DNA of 64,000 nt, from NCBI RefSeq assembly GCF_900119315.1, contig NZ_LT827010.1, positions 2,340,001 through 2,404,000 of the forward strand, given 5' to 3'. This document shows, piece after piece, positions 18,346 to 27,762 of the stretch. The notes under the pieces were generated by a model, which saw only the letters and a list, made by a program, of their open reading frames with translations, ran no database searches and was not told the DNA's origin. A program made the translations under genes and the position numbers. Within the stretch, counting starts at the first letter, position 1. Each line of letters opens with the position of its first letter. This DNA comes from Actinoplanes sp. SE50/110 (GTDB lineage: Bacteria; Actinomycetota; Actinomycetes; Mycobacteriales; Micromonosporaceae).

Positions 18346-19948
18346 CCGTGCGATAGCTGGTGGCGGTCCGCTGCAGGACGCCGGCCCGCTCCGCCAGCCC
18401 GCCGGCCGTCGCCCGGGTCTGGGTGGCACTGGTCGCGGTGCCGGCGGCCACCTCGGCCACCTCGGCCACCGCCACCGCGATGTCGCTCGACCCGGTCGCG
18501 GCGTGCGCCACGCTGCGGGCCATCTCGGCGGTGGTGGCGCTCTGCTCCTCGACCGCCGCCGCGATCGTCCCCGCGTAGCTGTTGATCTGCCCGGTCACCT
18601 CGGCGATCTCGGCGACCGCGGTCAGCGCCTCGGCCGCGTCCCGCTGAATGGCGGCCACCCGCTCGGAGATGTCCTGCGTCGCCTTGGCGGTCTCCTGGGC
18701 CAGTGTCTTCACCTCGCCGGCGACCACCGCGAACCCCTTGCCGGCCTCACCGACCCGGGCCGCCTCGATGGTCGCGTTGAGAGCGAGCAGGTTGGTCTGC
18801 TGCGCGATCACGTTGATGATCGTCACGACGTCGCCGATCTCCGCCGACGAGTGGTCCAACTGGGCGAGCACGTCGTTGGTGCGCTCCGCCGAGCTGCTGG
18901 CGCGCGCCGACACCCGGGCCGCCTCGGTGGCGTTGCTGGCGATCTCGGCGATCGAGGCGCCCATCTGCTCGGCGCCCGCGGCGACGGTCTGCACGTGCCG
19001 GCACACCTCCTCGGCCGCCGCGGAGACCGCGACCGCCCGGCCGGAGGTCTGCTCCGCCGCCGTGGACAGGTGCGTCGACACCTCGGAGAGCTGCTGCGAC
19101 GCCGACCCGAAGAAGGCCGCGTCGTCCGCCATCCCGCCGACCATGGCCGCGGTGGCGGCGGTCGTCCGGTCCAGGGTCGCGGCCAGCCCGGCCACCTCGT
19201 CGCTGCCGGTCACCTCGGTGCGGGCGGTCAGGTCGCCGTCCGCGATGCTGCGCAGCACCGTCACGCACCGGTTCAACCTCCGCGAGATCGACCCGGCGAC
19301 CGCCGCCCCGAACAGCCCGGCCGCGATCATCCCCACCACGCTGACCACACCGAGGACGATCACCGCCTGCCGGAAGGTGTCCGCGGTGGCGGCGTTCTTC
19401 TCCCGGGCCACCCCGGTCTCGATGCCGACGAGTTTCTGCAGACTGCCGTCCAGCCGGTCCGAGGTGGTTGTCATCGCGCCGCCCCAGACGCTGACGAATG
19501 CGGCCCGGTCATGATTGCGGATGGCCGGCAACAATTGTTCGTCGCGCAATTTCCGATAAGTGTGTACGGCATCGCTCACGGTCGCCACCTCCGCCTCCCG
19601 GCCGCGCATGTCGGAGGAGGTGTAAGCCGCGAAGGCGGCGTCGAAAGCGGCATCCTCGCCCTGGTCGAAGCGGGCCTCGACGCCCTGCCGCGACAAGGCC
19701 GCGGTGAGCAGGCTGGCCTTGGTGACGCCGGCCGACCGCTGCATCGCCGTCACCTGGGTGATCGGCACCAGATTCTGCTGGTAGACGTAGTCGGCGGCGG
19801 CCCGCATCTGCCGCATGCCGGAGATCGCGGCGATGCCGACGGCCACCGTCGCGATCGCCATCGTGGCGACCGCCAGCAGTATCTTGGTGCCGACCCGGCG
19901 GTTGGTGACTGCCAGCATCAATGGCGCAAAAATTCGTGCGATCATCAT
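18341..19948 (-). CDS. Methyl-accepting chemotaxis protein
   Basis: A 535-residue chemoreceptor. Helix 1 (about residues 22-45) and helix 2 (about 190-215) enclose a roughly 145-residue four-helix-bundle type sensor. A HAMP domain follows ([18 protein letters not shown]), then a long coiled-coil signalling domain with the conserved tip sequence [34 protein letters not shown], given here only as landmarks near residues 380-415. It should pass attractant or repellent signals to CheA/CheW; a CheW gene lies at 27763, but no CheA is in the window. There is no C-terminal CheR-docking pentapeptide. Supports a motile life stage. Confidence 0.95.
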   Translation of the reverse strand: MMIARIFAPLMLAVTNRRVGTKILLAVATMAIATVAVGIAAISGMRQMRAAADYVYQQNLVPITQVTAMQRSAGVTKASLLTAALSRQGVEARFDQGEDAAFDAAFAAYTSSDMRGREAEVATVSDAVHTYRKLRDEQLLPAIRNHDRAAFVSVWGGAMTTTSDRLDGSLQKLVGIETGVAREKNAATADTFRQAVIVLGVVSVVGMIAAGLFGAAVAGSISRRLNRCVTVLRSIADGDLTARTEVTGSDEVAGLAATLDRTTAATAAMVGGMADDAAFFGSASQQLSEVSTHLSTAAEQTSGRAVAVSAAAEEVCRHVQTVAAGAEQMGASIAEIASNATEAARVSARASSSAERTNDVLAQLDHSSAEIGDVVTIINVIAQQTNLLALNATIEAARVGEAGKGFAVVAGEVKTLAQETAKATQDISERVAAIQRDAAEALTAVAEIAEVTGQINSYAGTIAAAVEEQSATTAEMARSVAHAATGSSDIAVAVAEVAEVAAGTATSATQTRATAGGLAERAGVLQRTATSYRTA

Positions 19949-20075
19949 TCGCGTCCCCCTCGGATGATTCCGCTTCCGGCCATACCATCGGTGCCGGGCC
20001 GCGCGGAATGACCCTCAGCGCCGAAGTTGCACGCAGGGAAAAGCCATTCGGAAATTGCACTGAGGGAAAGTCGCG

Positions 20076-21260
20076 TCAGCGCAGGGTGGCGAGGGCGGCG
20101 ATCGAGCAGATCACCATGGTGGCGCCCATCGTGATGGCGGTCGCCGGACCGGCCAGCGTCATCGCCGAGGCGGCGAGGCTGCCCACCAGGAACTGCAGCA
20201 GGCCCTGCAGGGACGAGGCGGCCCCGGCGGCCGACCCGTGCCCGGCCAGGGCCAGCGAGGTGGCGTTGGCCAGCACGATGCCGAGCATGGCGACCGGCAG
20301 GAACAGGAAGGCCAGCAGCAGGGGCAGCGGCAGGCCGGCGACGGCGCAGACCAGCACCCCGGCCGAGCCGAGGACGGCGATCGAGAGGCTGACCCGCAGC
20401 AGGGTGTGCTCGCCGGTGACCCGGCCGACGAGCATGCCGCCGATCTGCCCGAACACCACGATGCCGAGCCCGTTGAGGCCGAAGACCAGGCTGAACTGCT
20501 GCGCGCTGAGTCCGTAGGCGTCCTGCAGGACGAACGACGAGCCGGAGATGTAGGCGAAGACGGCCGCGAACATCAGCGCCGCGGCGACGACGTAGCGCAG
20601 ATAGTGCCGGTCGGTGCCGAGCGTGCGGAACGCCCGCAGGGTCGCCCGCGGGTGTGCCGGCGCACGCCGTTCCCGGGGCAGCGATTCGGGCAGGGCGAGG
20701 GCGACAGTGACCAGGAGGATGGCGCCGACCGCGGCCAGCACCAGGAACACCGCCCGCCAGGTGGTGAAGGTGAGCAGCTGGCCGCCGATGACCGGCGCGA
20801 CGATCGGTGCGACCCCGTTGACCACCATCAGGGTGGCGAAGAAGCGGGTCATGGCGGTGCCCTGGTAGAGGTCGCGGACGATGGCCCGGGCCAGGACGGT
20901 GCCGGCCGCCGCGCCCAGCGACTGCAGCACGCGGCCGCCGATCAGATAGCCGGCGGTGGGGGAGAGCGCGCACCACAGCGATCCGGTCACGTAGAGCGCC
21001 ATCCCGGCGAGCAGCGGCCGCCGCCGGCCCCAGGCGTCCGAGAGCGGGCCGACGATCACCTGGCCGACGGCGAGCCCGACGACGAACACCGTCAGGGTGA
21101 GCTGTACCAGGGTCGCGCCGGCGTCCAACTCGTCGGCCATCCCGGGCATGGCCGGCAGGTACATGTCGATGGTGAGCGCGCCGAACGCGCTCAACGCGCC
21201 CAGGATCAGGGCCAGCCGCGCCCGGTGCCGCGCCGTGGGCGGAGCTTGAGTTATGGACAC
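20076..21260 (-). CDS. Bcr/CflA family multidrug MFS exporter
   Basis: A 394-residue proton-driven exporter with twelve predicted helices. The family pattern is clear: LGALSAFGALTIDMYLPAMP at the N-terminus, GPLSDAWGRRRPLLAG between helices 2 and 3, and VLARAIVRDLYQG in helix 4. The GTG start at 21260 lies inside a twin operator shared with the divergent MarR gene at 21286, so expression is very likely controlled by that MarR protein and induced by a compound it binds. Confidence 0.92.
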   Translation of the reverse strand: MSITQAPPTARHRARLALILGALSAFGALTIDMYLPAMPGMADELDAGATLVQLTLTVFVVGLAVGQVIVGPLSDAWGRRRPLLAGMALYVTGSLWCALSPTAGYLIGGRVLQSLGAAAGTVLARAIVRDLYQGTAMTRFFATLMVVNGVAPIVAPVIGGQLLTFTTWRAVFLVLAAVGAILLVTVALALPESLPRERRAPAHPRATLRAFRTLGTDRHYLRYVVAAALMFAAVFAYISGSSFVLQDAYGLSAQQFSLVFGLNGLGIVVFGQIGGMLVGRVTGEHTLLRVSLSIAVLGSAGVLVCAVAGLPLPLLLAFLFLPVAMLGIVLANATSLALAGHGSAAGAASSLQGLLQFLVGSLAASAMTLAGPATAITMGATMVICSIAALATLR

Positions 21261-21278
21261 ATAATTATGATGCCATAA
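21251..21278. promoter_or_regulatory. Twin MarR operators between the divergent exporter and regulator genes
   Basis: Two abutting 14-base sites have the same half-sites and spacing: TTATG-GACA-CATAA (21251-21264) and TTATG-ATGC-CATAA (21265-21278). The first overlaps the exporter start codon; the second ends eight bases before the regulator start. CATAAT at 21274-21279 also suits a -10 element for a leaderless regulator transcript, so binding would block both genes. Confidence 0.8.
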
Positions 21279-21285
21279 TCAGGGG

Positions 21286-21729
21286 GTGACCCGTGACGAT
21301 GCCGGCGCCGCGCTCGCGGATCTCGCCGACCTGATCCTCAACGTCGGCCGCCTGGTGCGCGCCCGCACGCCGGACGAGAGTCCGGACGTGGTGCCGTTGA
21401 CCGAGACCGAGCGGCAGGTGATGCGCATCGTCGACCTCCACCCGGGCGCCGCGCCCAGCGAGATCGCCCGGCGCACCCGGCTGCAGCGCACCAACGTCAG
21501 CACGGCGCTGCGCGGGCTGGAGGGCAAGGGCATGGTGTCGCGTGCCGCGACCGCCGGCCGCGGCGTCGCCGTGCACCCGACCGAGCTGGCCGCGGCCAAC
21601 CTGCGGGTGCTGCGCGCGGCCTGGGCGCGCGAGCTCGCCGGCGACCTGGGCGACGACCTGGACGCGGTCCGCCGGTGCACCGACCTCCTCGGCCGGTTGG
21701 AGCGGCAGCTCACCGCCGACGAGCCCTGA
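21286..21729 (+). CDS. MarR family transcriptional regulator
   Basis: 147 residues with a winged helix: LTETERQVMRIVDLHPGAAPSEIARRTRLQRTNVSTALRGLEGKGMV contains the helix-turn-helix (about residues 40-85), followed by a short wing and a C-terminal dimerisation helix. The GTG start lies eight bases after the twin operator, and a -10-like CATAAT about seven bases upstream suggests a leaderless or near-leaderless transcript. Likely an autorepressor that also represses the Bcr/CflA exporter. The ligand is unknown. Confidence 0.92.
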   Translation: MTRDDAGAALADLADLILNVGRLVRARTPDESPDVVPLTETERQVMRIVDLHPGAAPSEIARRTRLQRTNVSTALRGLEGKGMVSRAATAGRGVAVHPTELAAANLRVLRAAWARELAGDLGDDLDAVRRCTDLLGRLERQLTADEP

Positions 21730-21741
21730 CCCGCGGACGGC

Positions 21742-22887
21742 TCAGCTGAGGCGGGCCTCGTCCGCCTTGTCGTACGGGCGGATGTCGGCCAACCGGCCCG
21801 CGCGCAGCTTCGTCGGCCAGGCCGGCTCGGAGAGCAGGGCGCGTCCCAGGCCGACCAGGTCGAACTCGCCGCGTTCGAAGAGCTCGAGCAGCGGCGCGAC
21901 GCTGAGGGTCGGTGCCGGCTCCTCGGTCTCGCCGCGGAAGGCCTGCGCGACCCCGACCGAGCCGATCGCCACGACCGGCAGCCCGGTCACCTTCCTGGTC
22001 CAGCCGGCGAGGGTCAGCGGCGAACCCTCGAAGGCCGCCGTCCAGTACCGCCGGGTGGAGACGTGCAGGCCGGTGACCCCGGCGTCGACCAGCGGGGCGA
22101 GGATCTGCTCCAGCTCACCGGGGGTGTCGGCGATCCGCGCGTCGAAATGGGTGCCCTTCCACTGCGAGAACCGGAACAGCACCGGGAAGTCCGGTCCGAC
22201 GGTCGCCCGGACCGCGGCGACCACCTCGGCGCCGAGCCGGGCCCGGTTGGCGAGGCTGCCGCCGTACCCGTCGCCGCGGTGGTTGGTGCCCGCCCAGAGG
22301 AACTGGTCCAGCAGGTAGCCGTGTGCTCCGTGCAGCTCCACGCCGTCGAAGCCGGCGAGCTGCGCGTCGCGGGCCGCGGTGGCGAACGCGGCCACCACCG
22401 CGTCCAGGTCGGCGGTGGTCGCGGGTTCGCCGACCACGGTGCCGTCGGCGCGCCGGCCGGACGGGCTCAGCACCGGCGCCTCGGGGTGCGGCGGGGCGCC
22501 CGCGGCCCGGGTGGCGCCGAGGTGCCACAGCTGCGGCACGATCCGGCCGCCGGCCGCGTGGACGGCCTCGGCGACGGCCCGCCAGCCGGCCAGCGCGTCC
22601 GCGCCGTAGAAGCGCGGGACCCGGTCGCTGGACCCGGCCGACGGGTGGTCGACGTAGGTGCCCTCGGTGACGATCAGCCCGACGTGCGGGGCGCGCCGCG
22701 CGTAGTAGGCCGCGACATCCTCGCCGGGAACCCCACCGGGCGAGAACTGCCGCGTCATCGGCGCCATCACGAAGCGGTTGGCAAGATCGATATCGCCGAT
22801 CTTGTACGGGGTGAACAGCGGCGCCGGATCGATAGTCACACCACGCTCAAGACCGGTGGGCGCGCCCTTAATCCGGATGTGGCGCAT
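21742..22887 (-). CDS. NADH:flavin oxidoreductase, old-yellow-enzyme family
   Basis: A 381-residue FMN TIM-barrel ene-reductase type enzyme. N-terminal LFTPYKIGDIDLANRFVMAPMTR is the family FMN-binding start; HGAHGYLLDQFL carries the substrate-binding His pair region; VGLGRALLSEP closes the barrel. AGGAGA eight bases before the ATG at 22887 supports this start, though a GTG at 22839 would also give a complete domain. It lies 21 bases after the response-regulator gene, so the two-component pair and this enzyme probably form one operon. Substrate unknown; these enzymes reduce activated alkenes or aldehydes under stress. Confidence 0.92.
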   Translation of the reverse strand: MRHIRIKGAPTGLERGVTIDPAPLFTPYKIGDIDLANRFVMAPMTRQFSPGGVPGEDVAAYYARRAPHVGLIVTEGTYVDHPSAGSSDRVPRFYGADALAGWRAVAEAVHAAGGRIVPQLWHLGATRAAGAPPHPEAPVLSPSGRRADGTVVGEPATTADLDAVVAAFATAARDAQLAGFDGVELHGAHGYLLDQFLWAGTNHRGDGYGGSLANRARLGAEVVAAVRATVGPDFPVLFRFSQWKGTHFDARIADTPGELEQILAPLVDAGVTGLHVSTRRYWTAAFEGSPLTLAGWTRKVTGLPVVAIGSVGVAQAFRGETEEPAPTLSVAPLLELFERGEFDLVGLGRALLSEPAWPTKLRAGRLADIRPYDKADEARLS

Positions 22888-22908
22888 GTCATATTTCTCC
22901 TATCGGCT

Positions 22909-23550
22909 TCAGGGGCGCAGATACCGGAGGACGGCGAGGACCCGGCGATGGTCGGAGTCGGTGTGCGGAAGATCCAGCTTGGTGAAGATGCTGCCGATGT
23001 ACTTCTCCACCGCGCTGTGACTGACCCTCAGCTCGCCGGCGATGCCGTTGTTGGACCGGCCCTCGGCCATCAGCCGCAGCACCTCCGACTCCCGGGGGGT
23101 GAGCCGCTGCAGCGGGTCGGCCCGATGCCGCACGAGCAGCTGGGCGACCACCTCGGGGTCGAGCGCGGTACCGCCGGCGGCGACCCGGCGCATGGCGGCC
23201 AGGAAGTCCGGCACGTGTGCCACCCGGTCCTTCAGCAGATAGCCGACGCCGCTGGTCCGGACGGACAGCAGGTCGGTGGCGTACCGCTCCTCGACGAACT
23301 GGGACAGCACGACGACGGCGACGGCCGGGAACTCGTGATGGATGACCAGGGCGGCCCGGATGCCCTCGTCGGTGTGCGACGGTGGCATCCGGACGTCGAC
23401 GAGCGCCACATCGGGCCGGTGCGCCGCTACCGCGCGCAGCAGCTCGACGGCGTCGGCGACCGCCTCGACGACGTCGAAACCGCCGTCGGTGAGCAGTTTG
23501 GTCAGACCGGCCCGCAGCAGCACCGAATCCTCGGCGATCACGATCCGCAC
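22909..23550 (-). CDS. Response regulator, NarL/LuxR type
   Basis: 213 residues. The receiver domain begins RIVIAEDSVLLRAGL with the acidic pair ED, acceptor Asp in VALVDVRMPP and Lys in YLLKDRV. The C-terminal LuxR helix-turn-helix is LTPRESEVLRLMAEGRSNNGIAGELRVSHSAVEKYI. The GTG at 23550 overlaps the end of the kinase gene by 13 bases and gives the standard length. Partner of the upstream kinase; the co-directional flavin oxidoreductase is a likely target or operon member. Confidence 0.93.
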   Translation of the reverse strand: MRIVIAEDSVLLRAGLTKLLTDGGFDVVEAVADAVELLRAVAAHRPDVALVDVRMPPSHTDEGIRAALVIHHEFPAVAVVVLSQFVEERYATDLLSVRTSGVGYLLKDRVAHVPDFLAAMRRVAAGGTALDPEVVAQLLVRHRADPLQRLTPRESEVLRLMAEGRSNNGIAGELRVSHSAVEKYIGSIFTKLDLPHTDSDHRRVLAVLRYLRP

Positions 23551-24662
23551 GGCAACTCCACGGTGATCGTGGTCGGCCCGCCGGTCGGGCTGTGCAGCGC
23601 GAACGTCCCGTCGACGGCGGCCGCACGCCGGGCCAGTCCGACCAGCCCGGTGCCGTCGCCGCCGGTGGTCGCGCCACCCCGGCCGTCGTCGGTGACGACG
23701 ACCCGGAGCCGGTCGGCGGCGCGTTCGACGATCACCTCGGCGCGGGTGGCGCCGGCATGCTTGCTGACGTTGGTGAGCGCCTCGGAGACGACGAAGTAGG
23801 CGATCGCCTCGACCACCGGCGAGCACCGCGCCGGCACGTCGACGAGCAGCCGGACCGGCAGCGGGGCCCGGGCGGCGATGCCGGACAGCGCCGCGTCCAG
23901 CCCGCGGTCGTCGAGCACGGCGGGATGCAGCCCCCGGACGAACTCGCGCATCTCGGCGAGCGCCTGAACGGCCTCGTCGTGGGCGTCCTCGATCGCCCGC
24001 ATCGCCGGCCCGGATGTCCCGGCGAGGGTGGCGCGGGCCATGCCCAGGTTCATCGCGAGCGACACCAGCCGCTGCTGGGCGCCGTCGTGCAGGTCGCGTT
24101 CGATCCTGCGGCGTTCGGCGTCGGTCGCGGCGACGACGTCGGCCCGGCTCCGGGCCAGCGACTCCACCCGCATCGACAGCTCCGCCCGGCGGCCGGGGCC
24201 GAGCAGGGCGCGCGCCAGGGCCGTGTCGGCGCGGGCCACCCGGGCGGCCGTCCAGGGCGCCACGAGCACCAGAACGGCGAACGCCACGCCGGTGAAGCAG
24301 GCCAGCAGGTGATAGGCGATCTGCCGCCCGCGGGCCGGCCGGACCGGCGGTGGGATGTCGGCGCCGAGCAGCACCCGGAACCGCCGCCGCTGCACCCCGG
24401 TCAGGCGCCGCGCGGCCTCCGGTGCCAGCCCCGGCGCGACCACGGCGAGCAGCACGAACCCGGCAGTCGCCGGCCAGTCGCCGGGGCCGGCGTACAGCAG
24501 GCTCCAGCCCGCGCAGTAGACGGCGCCAACCGGCAGCACGCCGGTCAGCGCGAGACCGAGCACGCCGAGCGGCAGGCCCGCGAGCGTGTGGACGGCAACC
24601 CGCCAGGTGCGGGCCGCGCCGGCCGGCACCGTCCGGGAGTTCCCCACTTCCGCCGCTGTCAT
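23538..24662 (-). CDS. Sensor histidine kinase, NarL-partner (HisKA_3) type
   Basis: 374 residues with a membrane-rich N-terminal half (about four to five helices up to about residue 160), then RRRIERDLHDGAQQRLVSLA with the phosphorylated His in DLHDG, and an ATPase domain with EALTNVSKHAGA and DDGRGG...GTGLVGLARR. The ATG at 24662 gives the usual length; a longer reading adds a low-complexity head. The regulator gene overlaps its end. Divergent from the Tat-exported hydrolase gene, which the system might also control. Confidence 0.92.
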   Translation of the reverse strand: MTAAEVGNSRTVPAGAARTWRVAVHTLAGLPLGVLGLALTGVLPVGAVYCAGWSLLYAGPGDWPATAGFVLLAVVAPGLAPEAARRLTGVQRRRFRVLLGADIPPPVRPARGRQIAYHLLACFTGVAFAVLVLVAPWTAARVARADTALARALLGPGRRAELSMRVESLARSRADVVAATDAERRRIERDLHDGAQQRLVSLAMNLGMARATLAGTSGPAMRAIEDAHDEAVQALAEMREFVRGLHPAVLDDRGLDAALSGIAARAPLPVRLLVDVPARCSPVVEAIAYFVVSEALTNVSKHAGATRAEVIVERAADRLRVVVTDDGRGGATTGGDGTGLVGLARRAAAVDGTFALHSPTGGPTTITVELPCGS

Positions 24663-24787
24663 GTGATCAAGGTAAACACCGTCCGGCGCCGTGGCGACGG
24701 GGCCACCCGCCGGTCCGGGGTGCGGAAAACCCCACCCCGGACCGGCTGCCCGCCCCACCGACACCGCGTCGCGCGTCCGGCAGCGTG

Positions 24788-26038
24788 ATGGGCATGCTGG
24801 AACCGACCACAAACACCGACACCACGGCTGCGGTACGCCCCCTGCGCCGCCGTACGCTGCTCACCGCGACCCTCGCCGCCGGGATCGGCCTGGCCGCGGG
24901 CATCGGACCCGCTGTCCCCGCCGCTGCCCGTCGTCGGTCGACCGGGGGATACGTCCTGCCCGCGCCGACCGGCACCGCCGGGGTCGGCACCGTCGCCCTG
25001 CACCTGCGGGACACGAGCCGCATCGATCCGTGGGTGCCCGGTCGCCGGGCCCGGGAGATCATGATCCAGATCTGGTATCCGGCCCGGGACCTTCGCGGCC
25101 ATCTGCCGGAGCCGTGGCTGTCACCCGGCGCGGTGCCGCATTTCGCCGAGACCTTCGGCCTGCCCGCCGACCGGATCCTGAGCACCCGCACGCACGGCCG
25201 GACCGGGGCGCCGGTCCTGCGCAGGACCGGCGGTCACCCGGTGCTGCTGTATTCACCGGGCCTGGGCGGCGATCGCGGCACCGGTACCGTCCTCGTCGAG
25301 GAACTGGCCGCCCACGGCTACCTCGTCGTGACCATCGATCACACCCACGACGCCTCCGAGGTCGAGTTCCCCGGCGGGCGGGTCGAGGTCGCCGCCCTCC
25401 CGCCGGATCTCACCGACGAGGTCGTCGTCCAGGCCGCCGCCGTCCGTGCCGCCGACACCCGGTTCGTCCTCGACCAGCTGGCCGTCCTCGACGCCGGTGG
25501 CCATCCGGACGTCGGCCGCCGGCGGCTGCCGGACGGTCTGCGCGGCGCGTTCGACCTGCACCGCATCGGCATGTTCGGTCATTCCCTCGGTGGCAGCACC
25601 GCCGCCGCCGTGATGCACGACGATCGCCGCGTCAAGGCCGGCGTCAACCTGGACGGCACCTTCGTCGGCCCCGCCGCGGCCGGTGGTTCGACCCGGCCGT
25701 TCCTGCTGGTCAGCAGCGACCACGGGCCCGGCGCCGAGGATCCCACCTGGAACACGTTCTGGGCCGCCCACCGCGGCTGGAAGCGCCAGCTGAGACTGCG
25801 CGACTCGGTCCACGGGTCGTTCAACGACGGCATCGCCCTCTATCCCCAGGCCGGCACCGAGATCGGGCTCACCCCGCAACAGCTGGCGGACCTGGTCGGA
25901 ACCCTCGACCCGGCACGATCCATCGGGATCCAGCGCACCTATCTGCGCGCCTTCTTCGACCGGCACCTGCGAGGCCGGGACGGTCGCCTGCTCGCCGCCC
26001 CGGACCCGCGTTACCCGGAGATCGACTTCGTCCGGTGA
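24788..26038 (+). CDS. Tat-exported alpha/beta hydrolase, PAF-acetylhydrolase/lipase-like
   Basis: About 416 residues. The N-terminus has a twin-arginine signal (RRRTLLTATLAAGIGLAAG, ending near PAAA), so it is secreted folded. The mature enzyme has a beta strand and oxyanion region GHPVLLYSPGLGGDRG, the nucleophile elbow GHSLGG (FGHSLGGSTAAAVM) and a His in DSVHGSFND, consistent with the platelet-activating-factor acetylhydrolase/cutinase-like group. Start choice among GTG 24785, ATG 24788 and ATG 24794 does not affect the signal. Likely hydrolyses extracellular lipids or polyesters; the exact substrate is unknown. Confidence 0.85.
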   Translation: MGMLEPTTNTDTTAAVRPLRRRTLLTATLAAGIGLAAGIGPAVPAAARRRSTGGYVLPAPTGTAGVGTVALHLRDTSRIDPWVPGRRAREIMIQIWYPARDLRGHLPEPWLSPGAVPHFAETFGLPADRILSTRTHGRTGAPVLRRTGGHPVLLYSPGLGGDRGTGTVLVEELAAHGYLVVTIDHTHDASEVEFPGGRVEVAALPPDLTDEVVVQAAAVRAADTRFVLDQLAVLDAGGHPDVGRRRLPDGLRGAFDLHRIGMFGHSLGGSTAAAVMHDDRRVKAGVNLDGTFVGPAAAGGSTRPFLLVSSDHGPGAEDPTWNTFWAAHRGWKRQLRLRDSVHGSFNDGIALYPQAGTEIGLTPQQLADLVGTLDPARSIGIQRTYLRAFFDRHLRGRDGRLLAAPDPRYPEIDFVR

Positions 26039-26187
26039 CGAGGCTTCGCCCACGGCGGGGTGGCCGGTCCCGGGGAGAGCGGCTGCGGTTCGTTCTTCAG
26101 CGCGTCCGCGCGGTGCCGATAACCATGCGGCATGGACAGCCGCCCCGGCGGCTCGCGTGAGGGGTTCCAGGAAGGGACGGGCACGGC

Positions 26188-26817
26188 ATGAGTGCGACGT
26201 GGGAGCAGCCGCAGCCGTGGGCTGTGCCACTGGTCAGTGTGTCGCTCGGTGGCGGTGAGGCGCGCACCTGCCGGGTCACCCGGCAGGCCGACGGCACCCT
26301 GCGCCTCGGGCTGACCGGGTTCGCGATGATCGGGGTCGACGCCACGCTGCTGTGGACCCAGAACAATCGCGGGTGCAGCATCGACGGCACGGTGATCGCC
26401 CCGCCGGCCGGCAGCCTCCCCGGCGTCTACCTGCGGGTGGACGGGGCGGCCGGCGGCATCCAGCGGCGGCGGACCGAGCGGGTGCGGGTGCAGTTGCCGG
26501 CCGCGGTGCGGCTGCCGTCCGGACAGCTGTTCCCCGGCCGGACGGTCGACCTGTCGGCCGGTGGGGCGCACGTGACCGTCGACCTGGAGGAGATCGGCGA
26601 CGAGGCGCTGATCCGGCTCGTCGAGGACCTGGAACGCGACGTCCTGATCGAGGTGCAGATCGGGCTGCCGGACGGGCTGGCCGGGATCACCTGTCAGGTC
26701 CGGGCCGGCGGCGACGAGCCGGGCGACGTGCGCCTGCTGTTCATCAACATGAACCCCGAGGTCCGGGCCCGGGTCGTCCGGTTCGTCGAGGCGAGTGCCC
26801 CGGCCGTGGTCGGCTGA
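26188..26817 (+). CDS. PilZ-domain protein, candidate c-di-GMP receptor
   Basis: 209 residues. An N-terminal beta-rich domain (about 1-90, YcgR-N-like) precedes a PilZ domain whose two ligand motifs are seen: RxxxR in QRRRTERVRVQLP (about 93-101) and DxSxxG in VDLSAGGAHVTV (about 122). Such proteins bind cyclic di-GMP and often modulate flagellar motors or polysaccharide synthesis. Its stop abuts the stop of the convergent oxidoreductase gene in the sequence TGATCA. With a chemoreceptor and CheW in the window, a motility role is reasonable but not proven. Confidence 0.87.
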   Translation: MSATWEQPQPWAVPLVSVSLGGGEARTCRVTRQADGTLRLGLTGFAMIGVDATLLWTQNNRGCSIDGTVIAPPAGSLPGVYLRVDGAAGGIQRRRTERVRVQLPAAVRLPSGQLFPGRTVDLSAGGAHVTVDLEEIGDEALIRLVEDLERDVLIEVQIGLPDGLAGITCQVRAGGDEPGDVRLLFINMNPEVRARVVRFVEASAPAVVG

Positions 26818-27642
26818 TCAGGCCCGGGCGGCGGCCGGTGCGGCGCCGCGCCGGCCCAGGGCGGGCGCGATCAGCCGTACCGTGTCGTGCAGGATCTGCT
26901 CGTAGTCGTCGCGGCGGAATTCGTACGGCAGCTCCAGCCTCAGCTCCGACACCCGGGCCAGCACCGGGTCGGCGGTGAGCCGCTCGACGATCTCCGCGGC
27001 CGGGCCGACGAGGTCGGGGGCGAACAGGATCCGCCGCTCGCCCTGTGGCTTGCCGGTGCGGTCGTGACGGCTCGCCGCGTACGCCCGATAGCGGTCCCGG
27101 GTGGTCCGATCGGCACTGTCGGTCGGCACGATCACCCGGCCGATCGCGACCCGGGCCGGCCGGCCCGGCGCGACGTCGCGCCGGTATTCCTCGAGCAGGT
27201 GCAGCTGGGCGGCGGCGAAGTCGTCGTGCCGCTCGCCGGCGACGATGTTGCCGCTGAGCAGGTTCAGGCCGTTCGCCCCGGCCCAGCGGGCCGACGTGGC
27301 GCTGCCCACGCCGTACCAGAGCCGGTCGATCAGACCCGGATTGTGCGGCTGCAGCCGGGGCCGCTGGGTGTTGCCCGGCGACCGGATCACCGTATCCGGC
27401 CCGCCCAGGTAGTCCCCGCGCAGGTTGTCGGCCAGGCGGGCGATCCGCCCGTGCGACAGGTCGAAGCCGCGCCAGTCGCCGTCGAACACCAGCGGCCCGA
27501 GGAGCTCGGCGTGCGGCGGGGTCCCGGCGCTGAACCCGGCCTGCAGGCGCCCGCGGGACAGCACGTCGGCCAGCGACAGGTCCTCGGCGAGGCGGAACGG
27601 GCTCTCGTAGCCGATCGGGATGACCGCGGTGCCCAGCTCCAC
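26818..27642 (-). pseudogene. Luciferase-like (LLM) flavin oxidoreductase lacking its N-terminus
   Basis: The 274-residue frame begins VELGTAVIPIGYESPFRLAEDLSLADVLS. In full-length LLM-family proteins this segment comes roughly 70-80 residues in, after the first barrel strands that help form the flavin pocket. Upstream in the same frame is unrelated sequence (RFTHGRERV) without a start or family similarity, and the divergent CheW gene begins 120 bases away. The remaining part looks well preserved (YGVGSATSARWAGANGLN and so on, ending near the usual C-terminus). Most likely a 5'-deleted gene, though a shortened functional protein from the GTG at 27642 cannot be excluded. Confidence 0.7.
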
Positions 27643-27762
27643 CCGTTCTCTCCCATGGGTGAAACGTCGAAAGTGGCGGACCGCCGAGATTTCCGGATCG
27701 GTCCCGCCGGACTTCTTGGGTCGGCCCCGGATCCACCGATAAACCTGGTGTTCCGCCGTGGC

